A stretch of 64,000 nucleotides of DNA from Psychromicrobium silvestre. GTDB taxonomy: Bacteria; Actinomycetota; Actinomycetes; Actinomycetales; Micrococcaceae. Each line of letters begins with the position of its first letter. Position 1 is the first letter of the stretch. Where the stretch lies: the NCBI RefSeq assembly GCF_013408295.1, contig NZ_JACBYQ010000001.1, positions 1,116,001 to 1,180,000 of the forward strand, written 5' to 3'. A program made the position numbers and the translations under genes. The notes under the pieces were generated by a model. That model had not been told where the DNA came from. It saw nothing but the letters and a program-made list of their open reading frames with translations, and ran no database searches. Shown one piece after another: positions 17,587-25,987 of this stretch.

Positions 17587-20500
17587 GTGCCAGATGAATC
17601 CCTCCACCGTTTAACCGAAGAATTTGGTGGCAACGAGTGGCTCGTCGATGAACTGTATGAAAAGTACCGACAGGATAAGAACTCGGTGGACCCAAAGTGG
17701 TGGCCACTGTTCGGATCCCTTGATGCCGATGCTTCAAACGGCAAACATACAGCGAACGACGGCGCCACCACCCGCCCGGTAACCCAGCCTTTGCCGGTGG
17801 TACCGCAGGCGGCAACGCCCCCGGCAACGCCGACCGCAGCCGCACCGGCAAAGCCTGCCGCCGCACCGGCTACCCCGGCACCGACTGCTGCCCCGGTTGC
17901 TGCCGCCACGCCGTCGGCCGCTACTCCGCCGGCAGCCAAGGCTCCCGCGCCGAAAGCCGCGACCGCCCCGATCCCTGCCCAGTTGCCACCAACAGCGAAG
18001 AACAACTCGGCTCCGGAAGAGGACGCGGTCAGCGTACTGCGCGGACCGGCCAAGGCCATCGCGGCCAATATGGTCAGCAGCCTCGAGGTGCCAACCGCAA
18101 CCAGTGTTCGCGCCATCCCGGCCAAGCTGCTGATCGACAACCGCCTGGTGATCAACTCCAATCTGGCTAGGGCTCGTGGCGGCAAGGTCTCCTTCACCCA
18201 CCTGATCGGCTACGCCGTAATCCGGGCACTCAAGCAATTCCCCTCGATGAACGTGCACTACGACGAGCAGGGCGGCAAGCCTGTTGCCGTGCAGCCCGCA
18301 CACATTAACTTCGGCATCGCTATCGACATGCCCAAGCCCGACGGCACCCGCTCGCTGGTGGTCCCGAACATCAAAAAGGCTGAGACGCTCAGCTTCGCCG
18401 AGTTCTGGCACACCTATGAAGACCTGATCAAGCGCGCCCGCGCTGGCAAGCTGACTGCCGACGATTACGCCGGTACCACGGTCTCGCTGACTAACCCCGG
18501 CGGCATCGGAACCGTACACTCGGTGCCCAGGCTCTCCAAGGGGCAGGCCAGCATTATTGGCGTCGGTGCCCTGGAGTACCCCGCCGAGTTCCAAGGCGCT
18601 AGCGAGCGGATCATCGCCAAGAACGCGATCAGCAAGGTCATCACCTTGACCTCAACCTACGATCACCGAGTGATCCAGGGCGCTGGCAGCGGCGAATTCC
18701 TCAAGCTGGTACACCAGCTCCTGCTCGGTGCTGACAACTTCTACGACGAGATCTTCGAAGCTCTCCGGATCCCCTATGAGCCGGTGCGTTGGAGCCCGGA
18801 TGTTCAGGTGGATCCCTTCGACCAGATCAATAAGGTCGCCCGGATTCAGCAGCTCATCCACGCCTACCGGGTGCGCGGGCACCTGATGGCGGATATCGAT
18901 CCGCTGGAATACGTGCAGCGCAAGCACCCCGATTTGGATGTGCTCAATCATGGCCTGACCCTCTGGGACTTGGATCGTGAGTGGCCCACCGGCGGCTTCG
19001 GTGGCAAGCAGAGCCTGAAGTTCCGCGATATCCTCGGCGTGCTACGGGATGCCTATTGCCGCACCACGGGCGTCGAGTACATGCACTTGCAGGATCCCGA
19101 GCAGCGCAAGTGGTTCCAGGACGAGTTGGAACACCCTTACTCCAAGCCCAGCCGCGAAGAGCAATTGCGCATTGTAGCCAAGCTGAACTCGGCCGAGGCT
19201 TTTGAGACCTTCCTGCAGACCAAGTACGTCGGCCAGAAGCGCTTCTCCTTGGAGGGCGGCGAGTCTCTGATTCCGCTGCTCGATTCGGTACTCTCCGATG
19301 CTGCCGACGAGGGCCTGAACGAGGTTGCCATTGGAATGGCACACCGCGGCCGACTCAATGTGCTGACCAATATTGCAGGTAAGACCTATGCCCAGGTCTT
19401 CCGCGAGTTCGAAGGCAACGACGATCCGCGTAGCGTCCAAGGTTCCGGCGATGTGAAGTACCACCTCGGTACCGAAGGCACCTTCACCTCTGTAAATGGC
19501 AACCAGACCAATGTTTACTTAGCCGCCAACCCCTCCCACCTGGAAGCGGCCGACCCGGTGCTGGAAGGCATCGTACGGGCCAAGCAGGACGTGCTGGACA
19601 CCAATGGCGTCAGCTTTGACGTTTTGCCCTTGCTGATCCACGGTGACGCAGCCTTTGCCGGTCAGGGCGTGGTGGCTGAGACGCTCAATCTGTCCCAACT
19701 GCGTGGCTACCGCACCGGCGGCACCATCCATATCGTGGTGAACAATCAGGTCGGCTTCACCACCTCGCCGTCGTCCTCTCGCTCCTCGGTCTACTCGACC
19801 GATGTGGCGAAGATGATCCAGGCTCCGATCTTCCACGTCAACGGGGACGACCCCGAGGCCGTGGTTCGGGTGGCGCAACTGGCCTTCAAGTACCGGCAGA
19901 AGTTTGCTGGCGATATCGTGATCGACCTGGTTTGCTACCGTCGCCGCGGCCACAACGAGGGTGACGATCCCTCGATGACCCAGCCGCTGATGTATAACCT
20001 GATCGAGGCCAAGCGCTCGGTTCGGAGGCTCTACACCGAGGCCCTGATCGGCCGTGGCGATATCACCGGTGACGAGGCAGAGCAATTGCTCCGTGACTAC
20101 CAGGAACGTCTGGAGCGCGCCTTCGCTGAAACCCATGCCGCGCAGACCTCGCCCATTCCGATCGTGACGGCTGATAAAAAGGCCGTTTCCGATCTGGAGC
20201 GTCCGGTCGCACAACGTGGGATGGAGGAGGAAGATGTCTCCGTCCCGACGGTAAGCAGCGAGATGATCGCGCATATCGGCGCCTCGCAGACCACTGCCCC
20301 CGAAGGGTTCACCCTGCATCCGAAGATCGAGCCGCTCCTGCGCAAGCGCGAGGCGATGTCCCGCGAGGGCAATATCGATTGGGGCTTCGGCGAGTTGCTC
20401 GCCCTGGGCTCGCTCGCGATGGAAGGCGTGCCGATCCGGTTCACCGGTCAGGACACCCAGCGCGGTACCTTCGCTCAGCGGCACTCCGTGTTGCATGATC

Positions 20501-21387
20501 GGAAGAACGGCTCGGAGTGGGCTCCCTACCAGGAACTTTCGGAGACTCAGGCCCGCTTCATGGTCTACAACTCCTCGCTGAGTGAGTACGCGGCGCTCGG
20601 CTTCGAGTACGGCTACTCGGTGGAACGCACCGATGCCATGGTGCTCTGGGAGGCCCAGTACGGCGACTTCGCCAATGGTGCACAGTCCATGATTGATGTT
20701 TTCATCTCTTCGGCTGAACAAAAGTGGGGGCAACGTTCCTCGCTGGCGATGTTGTTGCCGCACGGCTACGAAGGCCAGGGTCCGGAGCATACCTCGGCTC
20801 ATATCGAGCGTTACCTGCAAATGTGTGCTGAGGACAATATGATCTTGGCCCAGCCCACCACCCCGGCCTCGCACTTCCACTTGCTGCGTCGCCAGGCTTA
20901 TAGCCGTCCGCGGAAGCCGCTGATCGTCTTCACTCCGAAGCAGTTGCTCCGCTTGAAGGCCGCGGCTTCTTCGCTGGAGGACTTCACCACAGGAAGTTTC
21001 CGTCCGGTGATTGGTGATGAGGGCGCTACCGGCACTGTGGACCGAGTGGTTCTGGTCTCGGGTCGGCTCTACTACGATCTGCTGGCCGCTCGCACCAAGG
21101 CTGGCGATACCAACACGGCGCTGGTTCGGGTGGAGCAGCTCTATCCCTTCCCGGTGGAAGAGATTGCGGCAGAATTGGCCAAGTACCCGAACGCCGAAGT
21201 TGTCTGGGCTCAGGACGAGCCCGCCAACCAGGGCCCGTGGCCGATTATGGGTCTGATCCTGCCGCCCGCCCTGGGACGTACCCTGCGCCCGGTCTCGCGA
21301 CCGGCTTCGGCCTCGACCGCAACTGGTTCATCTAAGCGGCACGCGGTGGAGCAGGAAGCTTTGATTTCCAAGGTCTTCGCCCGCTAA
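17587..21387 (+). CDS. kgd: Multifunctional 2-oxoglutarate decarboxylase/dehydrogenase E1-E2 fusion
   Basis: A 1,266-residue actinobacterial TCA-cycle enzyme (Kgd/OdhA). The start is the GTG at 17587, 10 nt after GAAGAGG; the conserved N-terminal tail EEFGGNEWLVDELYEKY follows at once, so the longer frame from 17452 is rejected. A Pro/Ala linker fills about residues 55-135, then an E2-type succinyltransferase catalytic domain with DHRVIQGAGSG near residue 359, then the thiamine-diphosphate E1 part (AHRGRLNVL near 585, GDAAFAGQGVV near 686, EAQYGDFANGAQ). It has no lipoyl domain of its own and needs the pyruvate dehydrogenase complex E2 and E3. The GarA/OdhI FHA regulator that binds this family is not in the window. 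Confidence 0.95.
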   Translation: MPDESLHRLTEEFGGNEWLVDELYEKYRQDKNSVDPKWWPLFGSLDADASNGKHTANDGATTRPVTQPLPVVPQAATPPATPTAAAPAKPAAAPATPAPTAAPVAAATPSAATPPAAKAPAPKAATAPIPAQLPPTAKNNSAPEEDAVSVLRGPAKAIAANMVSSLEVPTATSVRAIPAKLLIDNRLVINSNLARARGGKVSFTHLIGYAVIRALKQFPSMNVHYDEQGGKPVAVQPAHINFGIAIDMPKPDGTRSLVVPNIKKAETLSFAEFWHTYEDLIKRARAGKLTADDYAGTTVSLTNPGGIGTVHSVPRLSKGQASIIGVGALEYPAEFQGASERIIAKNAISKVITLTSTYDHRVIQGAGSGEFLKLVHQLLLGADNFYDEIFEALRIPYEPVRWSPDVQVDPFDQINKVARIQQLIHAYRVRGHLMADIDPLEYVQRKHPDLDVLNHGLTLWDLDREWPTGGFGGKQSLKFRDILGVLRDAYCRTTGVEYMHLQDPEQRKWFQDELEHPYSKPSREEQLRIVAKLNSAEAFETFLQTKYVGQKRFSLEGGESLIPLLDSVLSDAADEGLNEVAIGMAHRGRLNVLTNIAGKTYAQVFREFEGNDDPRSVQGSGDVKYHLGTEGTFTSVNGNQTNVYLAANPSHLEAADPVLEGIVRAKQDVLDTNGVSFDVLPLLIHGDAAFAGQGVVAETLNLSQLRGYRTGGTIHIVVNNQVGFTTSPSSSRSSVYSTDVAKMIQAPIFHVNGDDPEAVVRVAQLAFKYRQKFAGDIVIDLVCYRRRGHNEGDDPSMTQPLMYNLIEAKRSVRRLYTEALIGRGDITGDEAEQLLRDYQERLERAFAETHAAQTSPIPIVTADKKAVSDLERPVAQRGMEEEDVSVPTVSSEMIAHIGASQTTAPEGFTLHPKIEPLLRKREAMSREGNIDWGFGELLALGSLAMEGVPIRFTGQDTQRGTFAQRHSVLHDRKNGSEWAPYQELSETQARFMVYNSSLSEYAALGFEYGYSVERTDAMVLWEAQYGDFANGAQSMIDVFISSAEQKWGQRSSLAMLLPHGYEGQGPEHTSAHIERYLQMCAEDNMILAQPTTPASHFHLLRRQAYSRPRKPLIVFTPKQLLRLKAAASSLEDFTTGSFRPVIGDEGATGTVDRVVLVSGRLYYDLLAARTKAGDTNTALVRVEQLYPFPVEEIAAELAKYPNAEVVWAQDEPANQGPWPIMGLILPPALGRTLRPVSRPASASTATGSSKRHAVEQEALISKVFAR

Positions 21388-21394
21388 GAAGGCC

Positions 21395-21435
21395 ATCGAT
21401 GCCCAGCCTGCTTTCGGGAGGCTGGGCATCGATGC
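21395..21435 (+). terminator. Hairpin terminator after kgd
   Basis: A perfect 16-bp stem: left arm CATCGATGCCCAGCCT (21395-21410), right arm 21420-21435, 9-nt loop, 8 bp past the kgd stop. No T tract is present. Confidence 0.75.
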
Positions 21436-21497
21436 ATTCAGACGAGTACTGTGTCGAACACCGAGATTTTTTGAATTGAGCACTGAGAGGCTAGACA

Positions 21498-22097
21498 GTG
21501 GAGCAGAGGAAAATTCGACTGACTGCTGTCGGCGACGAATTATTAGCCGGTGTCGGCGATCCCAGAGCATTGGGCTGGCTAGGCCGAGTACTGGCGCGCA
21601 CGCCGCAGGAGGAACTCAGTTTGGAGGCCTTCAGCCTGGCTTGCCCGCAGGAGGGGACCGAAGCTCTTGCCGGGCGGTGGTTGGCTGAATCCGGGCGGCG
21701 TTTCGATGATTTCCACGAAAATCGCCTGGTCATTGGGCTCTCCGGTAGAGATTTAGAACTTGAGCTTTCGACGGCGCGCAGTCGGCTTAATCTGGCCAAT
21801 ATCCTTGACGGGGCGGCTCAGTTGAGCGTGCCGGTCTTCGTGGTGGGTCCCCCACCCGGTCTGGATGCCGGTGCGAATCAGAAGCTCAGCGAGCTGAACA
21901 CGGCCTTCGCCGATGTGACTACCCGCCGTCGTCATGTCTATGTCGATACGTTTTCGCCGCTGCTGAACCACGAACAGTGGCGCACCGATTTGGCTGCAAA
22001 TGGTGGCAAGCCCGGACAGGCAGGCTATGGCTTAATGGCGTGGCTGGTACTGCACCGCGGCTGGTATCAATGGATGGGCATGCCCGAGGTTATCTAG
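21498..22097 (+). CDS. SGNH/GDSL hydrolase-like protein lacking the GDS serine
   Basis: A 199-residue SGNH-fold protein. Block I, normally GDSL with the nucleophilic serine, reads AVGDELLAGVGDPRALGW, so residue 14 is Glu instead of Ser. The rest resembles small actinobacterial SGNH esterases: VIGLSGRDLEL (block III-like, lacking the usual GxND), VVGPPP, and a C-terminal stretch with no DxxH I can see, although HVYVDTF and GYGLMAWL are in the usual places. The GTG start follows GAGAGG. The fold is likely retained while classical serine esterase chemistry is not; function unknown. Confidence 0.75.
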   Translation: MEQRKIRLTAVGDELLAGVGDPRALGWLGRVLARTPQEELSLEAFSLACPQEGTEALAGRWLAESGRRFDDFHENRLVIGLSGRDLELELSTARSRLNLANILDGAAQLSVPVFVVGPPPGLDAGANQKLSELNTAFADVTTRRRHVYVDTFSPLLNHEQWRTDLAANGGKPGQAGYGLMAWLVLHRGWYQWMGMPEVI

Positions 22098-22142
22098 CCC
22101 GGAACTTACCCCCCCCCCGATCTCCCGCTTGACTTATTCAGG

Positions 22143-22184
22143 GCCCACCGAGTTCCCAAACTCGGTGGGCTCTGCTGTTTCTTC
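22143..22184 (+). terminator. Rho-independent terminator after the SGNH-like gene
   Basis: Perfect 12-bp stem GCCCACCGAGTT (22143-22154) with AACTCGGTGGGC (22159-22170), 4-nt loop, then TCTGCTGTTTCTT. A partial direct copy of the right arm (CTCGGTGGGC followed by CCTGCTG) recurs at 22201. Confidence 0.8.
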
Positions 22185-22241
22185 CCAGCGACTCCTGCGA
22201 CTCGGTGGGCCCTGCTGGCCGGCGACCTCAGACGCAAACAA

Positions 22242-22313
22242 AACGCGATATATCTTGACTTACCCGGAAACGCGATATAACGTGTTCTCAACAACACGAT
22301 ATATCTTGACTTA
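22242..22313 (+). promoter_or_regulatory. PadR-type operator array and promoter of the DUF4097 operon
   Basis: Three CGATATA elements: 22242-22262 and 22293-22313 share an exact CGATATATCTTGACTTA, and between them is the palindrome AACGCGATATAACGTGTT (22269-22286). The first copy contains TTGACT (22255-22260); TATAAC at 22276-22281 could be its -10, so the central palindrome would cover the -10. The PadR gene at the end of the operon is the natural binding protein, implying autorepression (inference). Confidence 0.6.
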
Positions 22314-22322
22314 GGAGTCATT

Positions 22323-23132
22323 GTGACCGAAGAACAAGCACCCAGCTACTGGACCATTGATTCACCCCAGATTATTGACATCGACGATGTCCGAGCCCTG
22401 CGGGTGTCCATTGTCGGTGGCCGCCTCGACGTGATCACTCACGAAGAGCCCACCACCCGAATCGAGGTTGCCGATATCACCGGCACCCCTCTGAATGTCT
22501 CCTTCCACGGCGGCACTCTCACCGTGGAACATCACGATCAGAACCCGATGAGCTGGCTTAAGCGGATTGGCTCCTTTGGCCATCAGCACATCGTGCTAAG
22601 CATCGCGGTACCCGCCGGAACCCCCGTTCGTGCCTCAACAGTCAGCGGTGAGGGCCTGATCAGCGGAACCAGCGGCAATAGCGAGCTGAAGACCGTCTCC
22701 GGCTCGGTAATGGCAGACGGCACCTCCGGGTTGCTGACCACCGATACGGTCAGCGGCGAGATCATTGTCCGTGATCATCGGGGACCGTTTGTGGCCAAGA
22801 GTGTGGGCGGTGAGATCACTGCCTCCGGAGAACTTTTGAATGTGCGCGCCAAGACCATCAGCGGTGATCTTAGCTTCGATTTCCAGGGCAGCCCCAACGA
22901 TCTGGCGATGAGCAGTGTGTCCGGTGATGTGACCGTTCGGCTGCCAGCCGAGGTGGGCGTTGCCCTCAACGTGAAAAGCGTTTCCGGCCGAATCATCGTT
23001 GATGATCAAAAATACTCCGGCACCAACCAGCGGGTGGAGACCATCACGGGAGCGGAAGACCGCCAGCTCCGACTCAACGGAAACTCCGTCTCCGGCAATA
23101 TCTCCATCATCCACCAAGTCCCGGCTCGCTAA
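22323..23132 (+). CDS. DUF4097 family beta-strand repeat protein, first copy
   Basis: A 269-residue protein built of short beta-strand repeats, typical of the DUF4097 (LiaG-like adhesin-fold) family: recurring SVSG/TVSG turns such as ASTVSGEGLISG, KTVSGSVMADG, DTVSGEIIV and KTISGDLSFDF predict a right-handed beta-helix. No signal peptide or membrane segment is visible, so it is probably cytoplasmic or secreted by an unknown route. The GTG start follows AGGAG at 6 nt. It is the first gene of a three-gene operon with a paralogue of exactly the same length and a PadR regulator. Function unknown. Confidence 0.85.
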   Translation: MTEEQAPSYWTIDSPQIIDIDDVRALRVSIVGGRLDVITHEEPTTRIEVADITGTPLNVSFHGGTLTVEHHDQNPMSWLKRIGSFGHQHIVLSIAVPAGTPVRASTVSGEGLISGTSGNSELKTVSGSVMADGTSGLLTTDTVSGEIIVRDHRGPFVAKSVGGEITASGELLNVRAKTISGDLSFDFQGSPNDLAMSSVSGDVTVRLPAEVGVALNVKSVSGRIIVDDQKYSGTNQRVETITGAEDRQLRLNGNSVSGNISIIHQVPAR

Positions 23133-23142
23133 AGGAACCCCG

Positions 23143-23952
23143 ATGAATGACCAGCATTGGAGTGTGGCAGCTCCCCAAACCCTCGAAGTTGATGGGGTAC
23201 TCAGTCTCAAACTCGGTGCCATCGGTGGACGTTTCGACGTCGTGGCTCATGACGAACCGGTTACTCGAGTGACTATCAGCGAACTCGAGGGTGATTCCCT
23301 GGAGATTCACTTCAGCGAAGGCCTTCTGGAGCTCCGGCACGGCAATCACGACGTCAGCCGCTGGCTTGGCTCCAAAAATCCGGTCGAACTGCCGAACCGG
23401 CTTGTGGTGACAATCTCTGCACCGGCGACCACCGCCGTCGACGTTGGCACCATTAGCGGAGACGGCTTAGTCTCCGGAATCGACTCACAGATCAAGGTAT
23501 CCTCGGTTTCCGGCTCGCTCATGAGTGACTCGACCAGGGGCTCACTAAGTGTCAAAACAATCTCGGGAGAAGCAATCGTCCGCAGCCACAGCGGGGAACT
23601 ATCGCTCAACTCCGCCTCGGGCGAGGCCACGGCCTCTGGCGATCTTGAGAGCATCAAGGCCAATTCCGCCACCGGCGATCTGAGCTTCGACTGCTGGAGC
23701 GCGGTAAAGAAGATCTCCACCAACACGGTCTCCGGATCCATCCTGATTCGCTTGCCTGAGGAGTTAGCGGTAGATCTCTCGGCCTCCTCCGTTGCTGGCC
23801 AGATCGATGTCAACGACGAGACCGTTAGAGTCCTGGGGAACACCAAGCGCAGCTTCGGTAATCGGGATAACGGGGTGGTCCACGTCAATTGCACTTCGGT
23901 TTCGGGTTCCGTTACGGTAGTCAACCGGATGATTATCGAGGAGAAAAACTAA
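23143..23952 (+). CDS. DUF4097 family beta-strand repeat protein, second copy
   Basis: A 269-residue paralogue of the preceding gene, the same length to the residue. It shares the opening layout (W-S/T-V-x-x-P-Q), GGRxDV and VVAHDEPVTR, then the beta-helical turns VGTISGDGLVSG, SSVSGSLMSD, KTISGEAIV and SATGDLSFD. The start at 23143 is preceded by AAAGGAA, 10 bp after the first copy's stop; an in-frame extension back to 22999 would overlap the first copy and is rejected. Its stop overlaps the PadR start (TAATG). The pair looks like an old tandem duplication that has diverged strongly. Confidence 0.85.
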   Translation: MNDQHWSVAAPQTLEVDGVLSLKLGAIGGRFDVVAHDEPVTRVTISELEGDSLEIHFSEGLLELRHGNHDVSRWLGSKNPVELPNRLVVTISAPATTAVDVGTISGDGLVSGIDSQIKVSSVSGSLMSDSTRGSLSVKTISGEAIVRSHSGELSLNSASGEATASGDLESIKANSATGDLSFDCWSAVKKISTNTVSGSILIRLPEELAVDLSASSVAGQIDVNDETVRVLGNTKRSFGNRDNGVVHVNCTSVSGSVTVVNRMIIEEKN

Positions 23953-24572
23953 TGCCCCCCGTCTTCGCCCACGGCGCGCTCCGGCTCTACCTACTGGCGC
24001 TGCTCGAAGAAGGGCCGAAACACGGTTACGAAGTGATCCGTGCCCTCAGCGACCGTTTCGGCGGCACCTACTCCCCTAGCGCCGGAACCGTCTACCCTCG
24101 GCTAGCCAAGCTGGAAGAGGAGGGCATGGTGGCCACCGCGAGCGATGGCCGACGAACCGTGTACACCATCACCGAGGACGGCCGTGCCGAGGTTGAGAAT
24201 CGCCGTGAAGAGCTCAACGAGGTAGAACAGGACATCTCTGCCTCGGTCCGCAGGCTCGCCGACGAACTGCGTCAGGACATCCGGAGCAATATGAAAGGTT
24301 TGCGGGCAGATCTGGCAGCCACCGCCGCGGCCGCGCGCACTGCCGCCAGGAAAATGCCTGATGCCGGACGGTACTCGGCCAGCAATCAGCGTCTGCTCAA
24401 AGAAGCCGAGATGCTAGTCCAGTCCTTTCGGGATGAAATGCGAGTGGAGTTGCGTCAGTACGCGCGGCAGGATGTGCTCAGCGAGATGACCCTGGAAACG
24501 GTTCGCACCGTGCTTGATCAGGCGATGATTGCGATCCGAAGCACGCTACGTGAGCCCGGCCAGGGGAATTGA
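23952..24572 (+). CDS. PadR family transcriptional regulator
   Basis: A 206-residue regulator. The N-terminal winged helix (about residues 5-80) has the PadR signature LYLLALLEEGPKHGYEVI and the wing GRRTVYTITEDGR; the C-terminal 120 residues are long charged helices suited to dimerisation. The start is the ATG overlapping the upstream stop by one base, so translation is coupled to the DUF4097 genes. It probably represses its own operon through the CGATATA repeats. A longer reading from 23889 runs inside the upstream gene and is rejected. Confidence 0.9.
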   Translation: MPPVFAHGALRLYLLALLEEGPKHGYEVIRALSDRFGGTYSPSAGTVYPRLAKLEEEGMVATASDGRRTVYTITEDGRAEVENRREELNEVEQDISASVRRLADELRQDIRSNMKGLRADLAATAAAARTAARKMPDAGRYSASNQRLLKEAEMLVQSFRDEMRVELRQYARQDVLSEMTLETVRTVLDQAMIAIRSTLREPGQGN

Positions 24573-24667
24573 GCCGCGATCCACTGGAAGTCGGTTCCAC
24601 CCGGTTAGGCCAGGGGCCTAAGGTATGACAGACTTAACCGGAATCTTTTTGAAGAATGGAGGCTGCT

Positions 24668-24742
24668 ATGTCCAAGCGTGCACGCAAGCGTCGTGACCGG
24701 AAGCGTGGCGGCGCGAACCACGGTAAGCGTCCCAACACCTGA
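24668..24742 (+). CDS. Small bS22/AURKAIP1-type ribosomal protein, 24 residues
   Basis: A 24-codon gene reading MSKRARKRRDRKR then GGANHGKRPNT, almost all Arg, Lys and Gly. This is the AURKAIP1/COX24-domain protein conserved in actinobacteria and seen on mycobacterial ribosomes as bS22. GGAGG lies 5 nt before the ATG, and an intrinsic terminator follows directly, so it is a monocistronic, probably highly expressed gene. It is below the usual gene-finder size cut-off. Confidence 0.92.
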   Translation: MSKRARKRRDRKRGGANHGKRPNT

Positions 24743-24747
24743 GACGA

Positions 24748-24784
24748 AAGACCCCCTCGGCCAATGGCTGAGGGGGTCTTTTCA
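24748..24784 (+). terminator. Strong intrinsic terminator after the bS22 gene
   Basis: AAAGACCCCCTCGGCC pairs with GGCTGAGGGGGTCTTT around a short AATG loop, followed by TTTT. On the other strand it would also serve rsrA. Confidence 0.9.
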
Positions 24785-24809
24785 GTTCTGAGCTGTTCAG
24801 CAAAACCGC

Positions 24810-25070
24810 TTAGGCGTCGGCTGCCTTCATCGCGTGAATCCGTTCCAAGATCGAGGTCTTGAGGTTCTCCGGAGCCAACTCCGTGCAGGAACGCTTCACG
24901 GCAGAACGGATTACGCACTCCAGGTCATACTCACCGGCGCAATCCGGGCAGCTATCCAGGTGCTGCTTGATCTCGTCAAGATCCTGGGTCGAAAGGGCCT
25001 GATCTAAGTATTCATAGATCTTTTGGACCCGAGTATCGTCGCAATCGCCCAAGCTCTGGCAGTCGCTCAT
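24810..25070 (-). CDS. rsrA: Mycothiol-system anti-sigma factor RsrA (zinc, redox-sensing)
   Basis: An 86-residue zinc-containing anti-sigma (ZAS) protein. The motif HLDSCPDC gives His37, Cys41 and Cys44, and Cys4 and Cys10 lie near the N-terminus, the pattern of Streptomyces RsrA, in which thiol oxidation forms a disulfide, expels zinc and frees SigR. It starts inside the end of sigR with a 4-bp overlap, so the two are translationally coupled. High confidence from both motif and neighbour. Confidence 0.93.
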   Translation of the reverse strand: MSDCQSLGDCDDTRVQKIYEYLDQALSTQDLDEIKQHLDSCPDCAGEYDLECVIRSAVKRSCTELAPENLKTSILERIHAMKAADA

Positions 25071-25762
25071 TTGAAATTCCTCGTATCTTCCTTAGTGTCT
25101 TCCTCGGCCGGCAATTCACTGCTGGCGGCGCTAAATCCCCGGTCCGCGGCATATTCGGCCAACAGATCCCGCAGCATCTTCCGCCCACGGTGTAAGCGAG
25201 ACATCACCGTCCCGATGGGGGTGTTCATAATGTCTGAAATTTCCTTGTAGGCATAGCCTTCGACGTCGGCAAAGTAGACCGCGAGCCGGAACTCCTCGGG
25301 AATCGACTGCAGAGCACTCTTCACATCGGAATCGGGTAGATGATCCAAGGCTTCCGACTCGGCACTGCGCAATCCGGATGAGGTATGCGACTCGGCCCGA
25401 GCCAATTGCCAATCCTCGATCTGATCCGATCCGGACTGCAAGGGCTCGCGTTGCCGTTTGCGGTACAGATTGATGTAGGTATTGGTCAGAATCCGGTATA
25501 GCCAAGCCTTCAGGTTGGTCCCCGGCCGGTACTGGTGGAAGGCAGAAAACGCCTTCGTGTAGGCCTCTTGAACCAGGTCCTCAGCATCGGAGGGATTTCG
25601 GGCCATCCGCATCGCGGCAGAGTACAACTGATCGACGTACTGCATAGCGTCCCGCTCGAAGCGAACTCTCCGCTGCTCGATCGTCTCTGTCTGCGGGTCA
25701 ACCGGCTCTTCCGCAAGAGCAGAATTCTCGGCGGCCACCTTGGTGCTGTCTGCGTTACTCAT
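25067..25762 (-). CDS. sigR: ECF sigma factor SigR (thiol-oxidative stress)
   Basis: A 231-residue ECF sigma factor. Region 2 includes [17 protein letters not shown] and the [16 protein letters not shown] segment typical of the SigR/SigH (ECF12) group; region 4 includes [20 protein letters not shown]. It directs RNA polymerase to GGAAT-N18/19-GTT promoters of thioredoxin and mycothiol genes. The conventional start is the ATG at 25762. The frame stays open upstream to 25918 with no stop, so a longer form is possible (see the promoter entry). It ends overlapping rsrA by 4 bp. An ORF in this position is conserved beside aroA-rsgA-hisN in related actinobacteria. Confidence 0.93.
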   Translation of the reverse strand: MSNADSTKVAAENSALAEEPVDPQTETIEQRRVRFERDAMQYVDQLYSAAMRMARNPSDAEDLVQEAYTKAFSAFHQYRPGTNLKAWLYRILTNTYINLYRKRQREPLQSGSDQIEDWQLARAESHTSSGLRSAESEALDHLPDSDVKSALQSIPEEFRLAVYFADVEGYAYKEISDIMNTPIGTVMSRLHRGRKMLRDLLAEYAADRGFSAASSELPAEEDTKEDTRNFK

Positions 25763-25888
25763 TGTCTTCAAGTCTAGTCTCAGTCGCAGATCAGCTTGGG
25801 CGGGCTTCGCTATCTCCTGCCCAGCTTCAAGTAACAGCGCAGCCATAAGGTCCTTACCGTCTCGTTCTGTCTTTGCTAACACCATCGA

Positions 25889-25914
25889 AACCGCGCGAAA
25901 AGGGAAATTATTCC
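25889..25914 (-). promoter_or_regulatory. SigR-type autoregulatory promoter of sigR
   Basis: On the minus strand GGAAT (25914-25910) is followed by exactly 18 nt and then GTT (25891-25889), the SigR/SigH consensus. It lies about 130 bp upstream of the conventional sigR start. An in-frame ATG (25885-25883) and GTG (25882-25880) lie 3 and 6 nt after the GTT, where transcription should begin, so the transcript could be leaderless for a longer SigR of about 271-272 residues. Confidence 0.75.
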
Positions 25915-25987
25915 GCAAAAGTGCCAGACTAGGAGCAACCGGTTTAGAACCAGGCAGTCCGGTAGCAGCCCATTTGAGGAGTCAACC

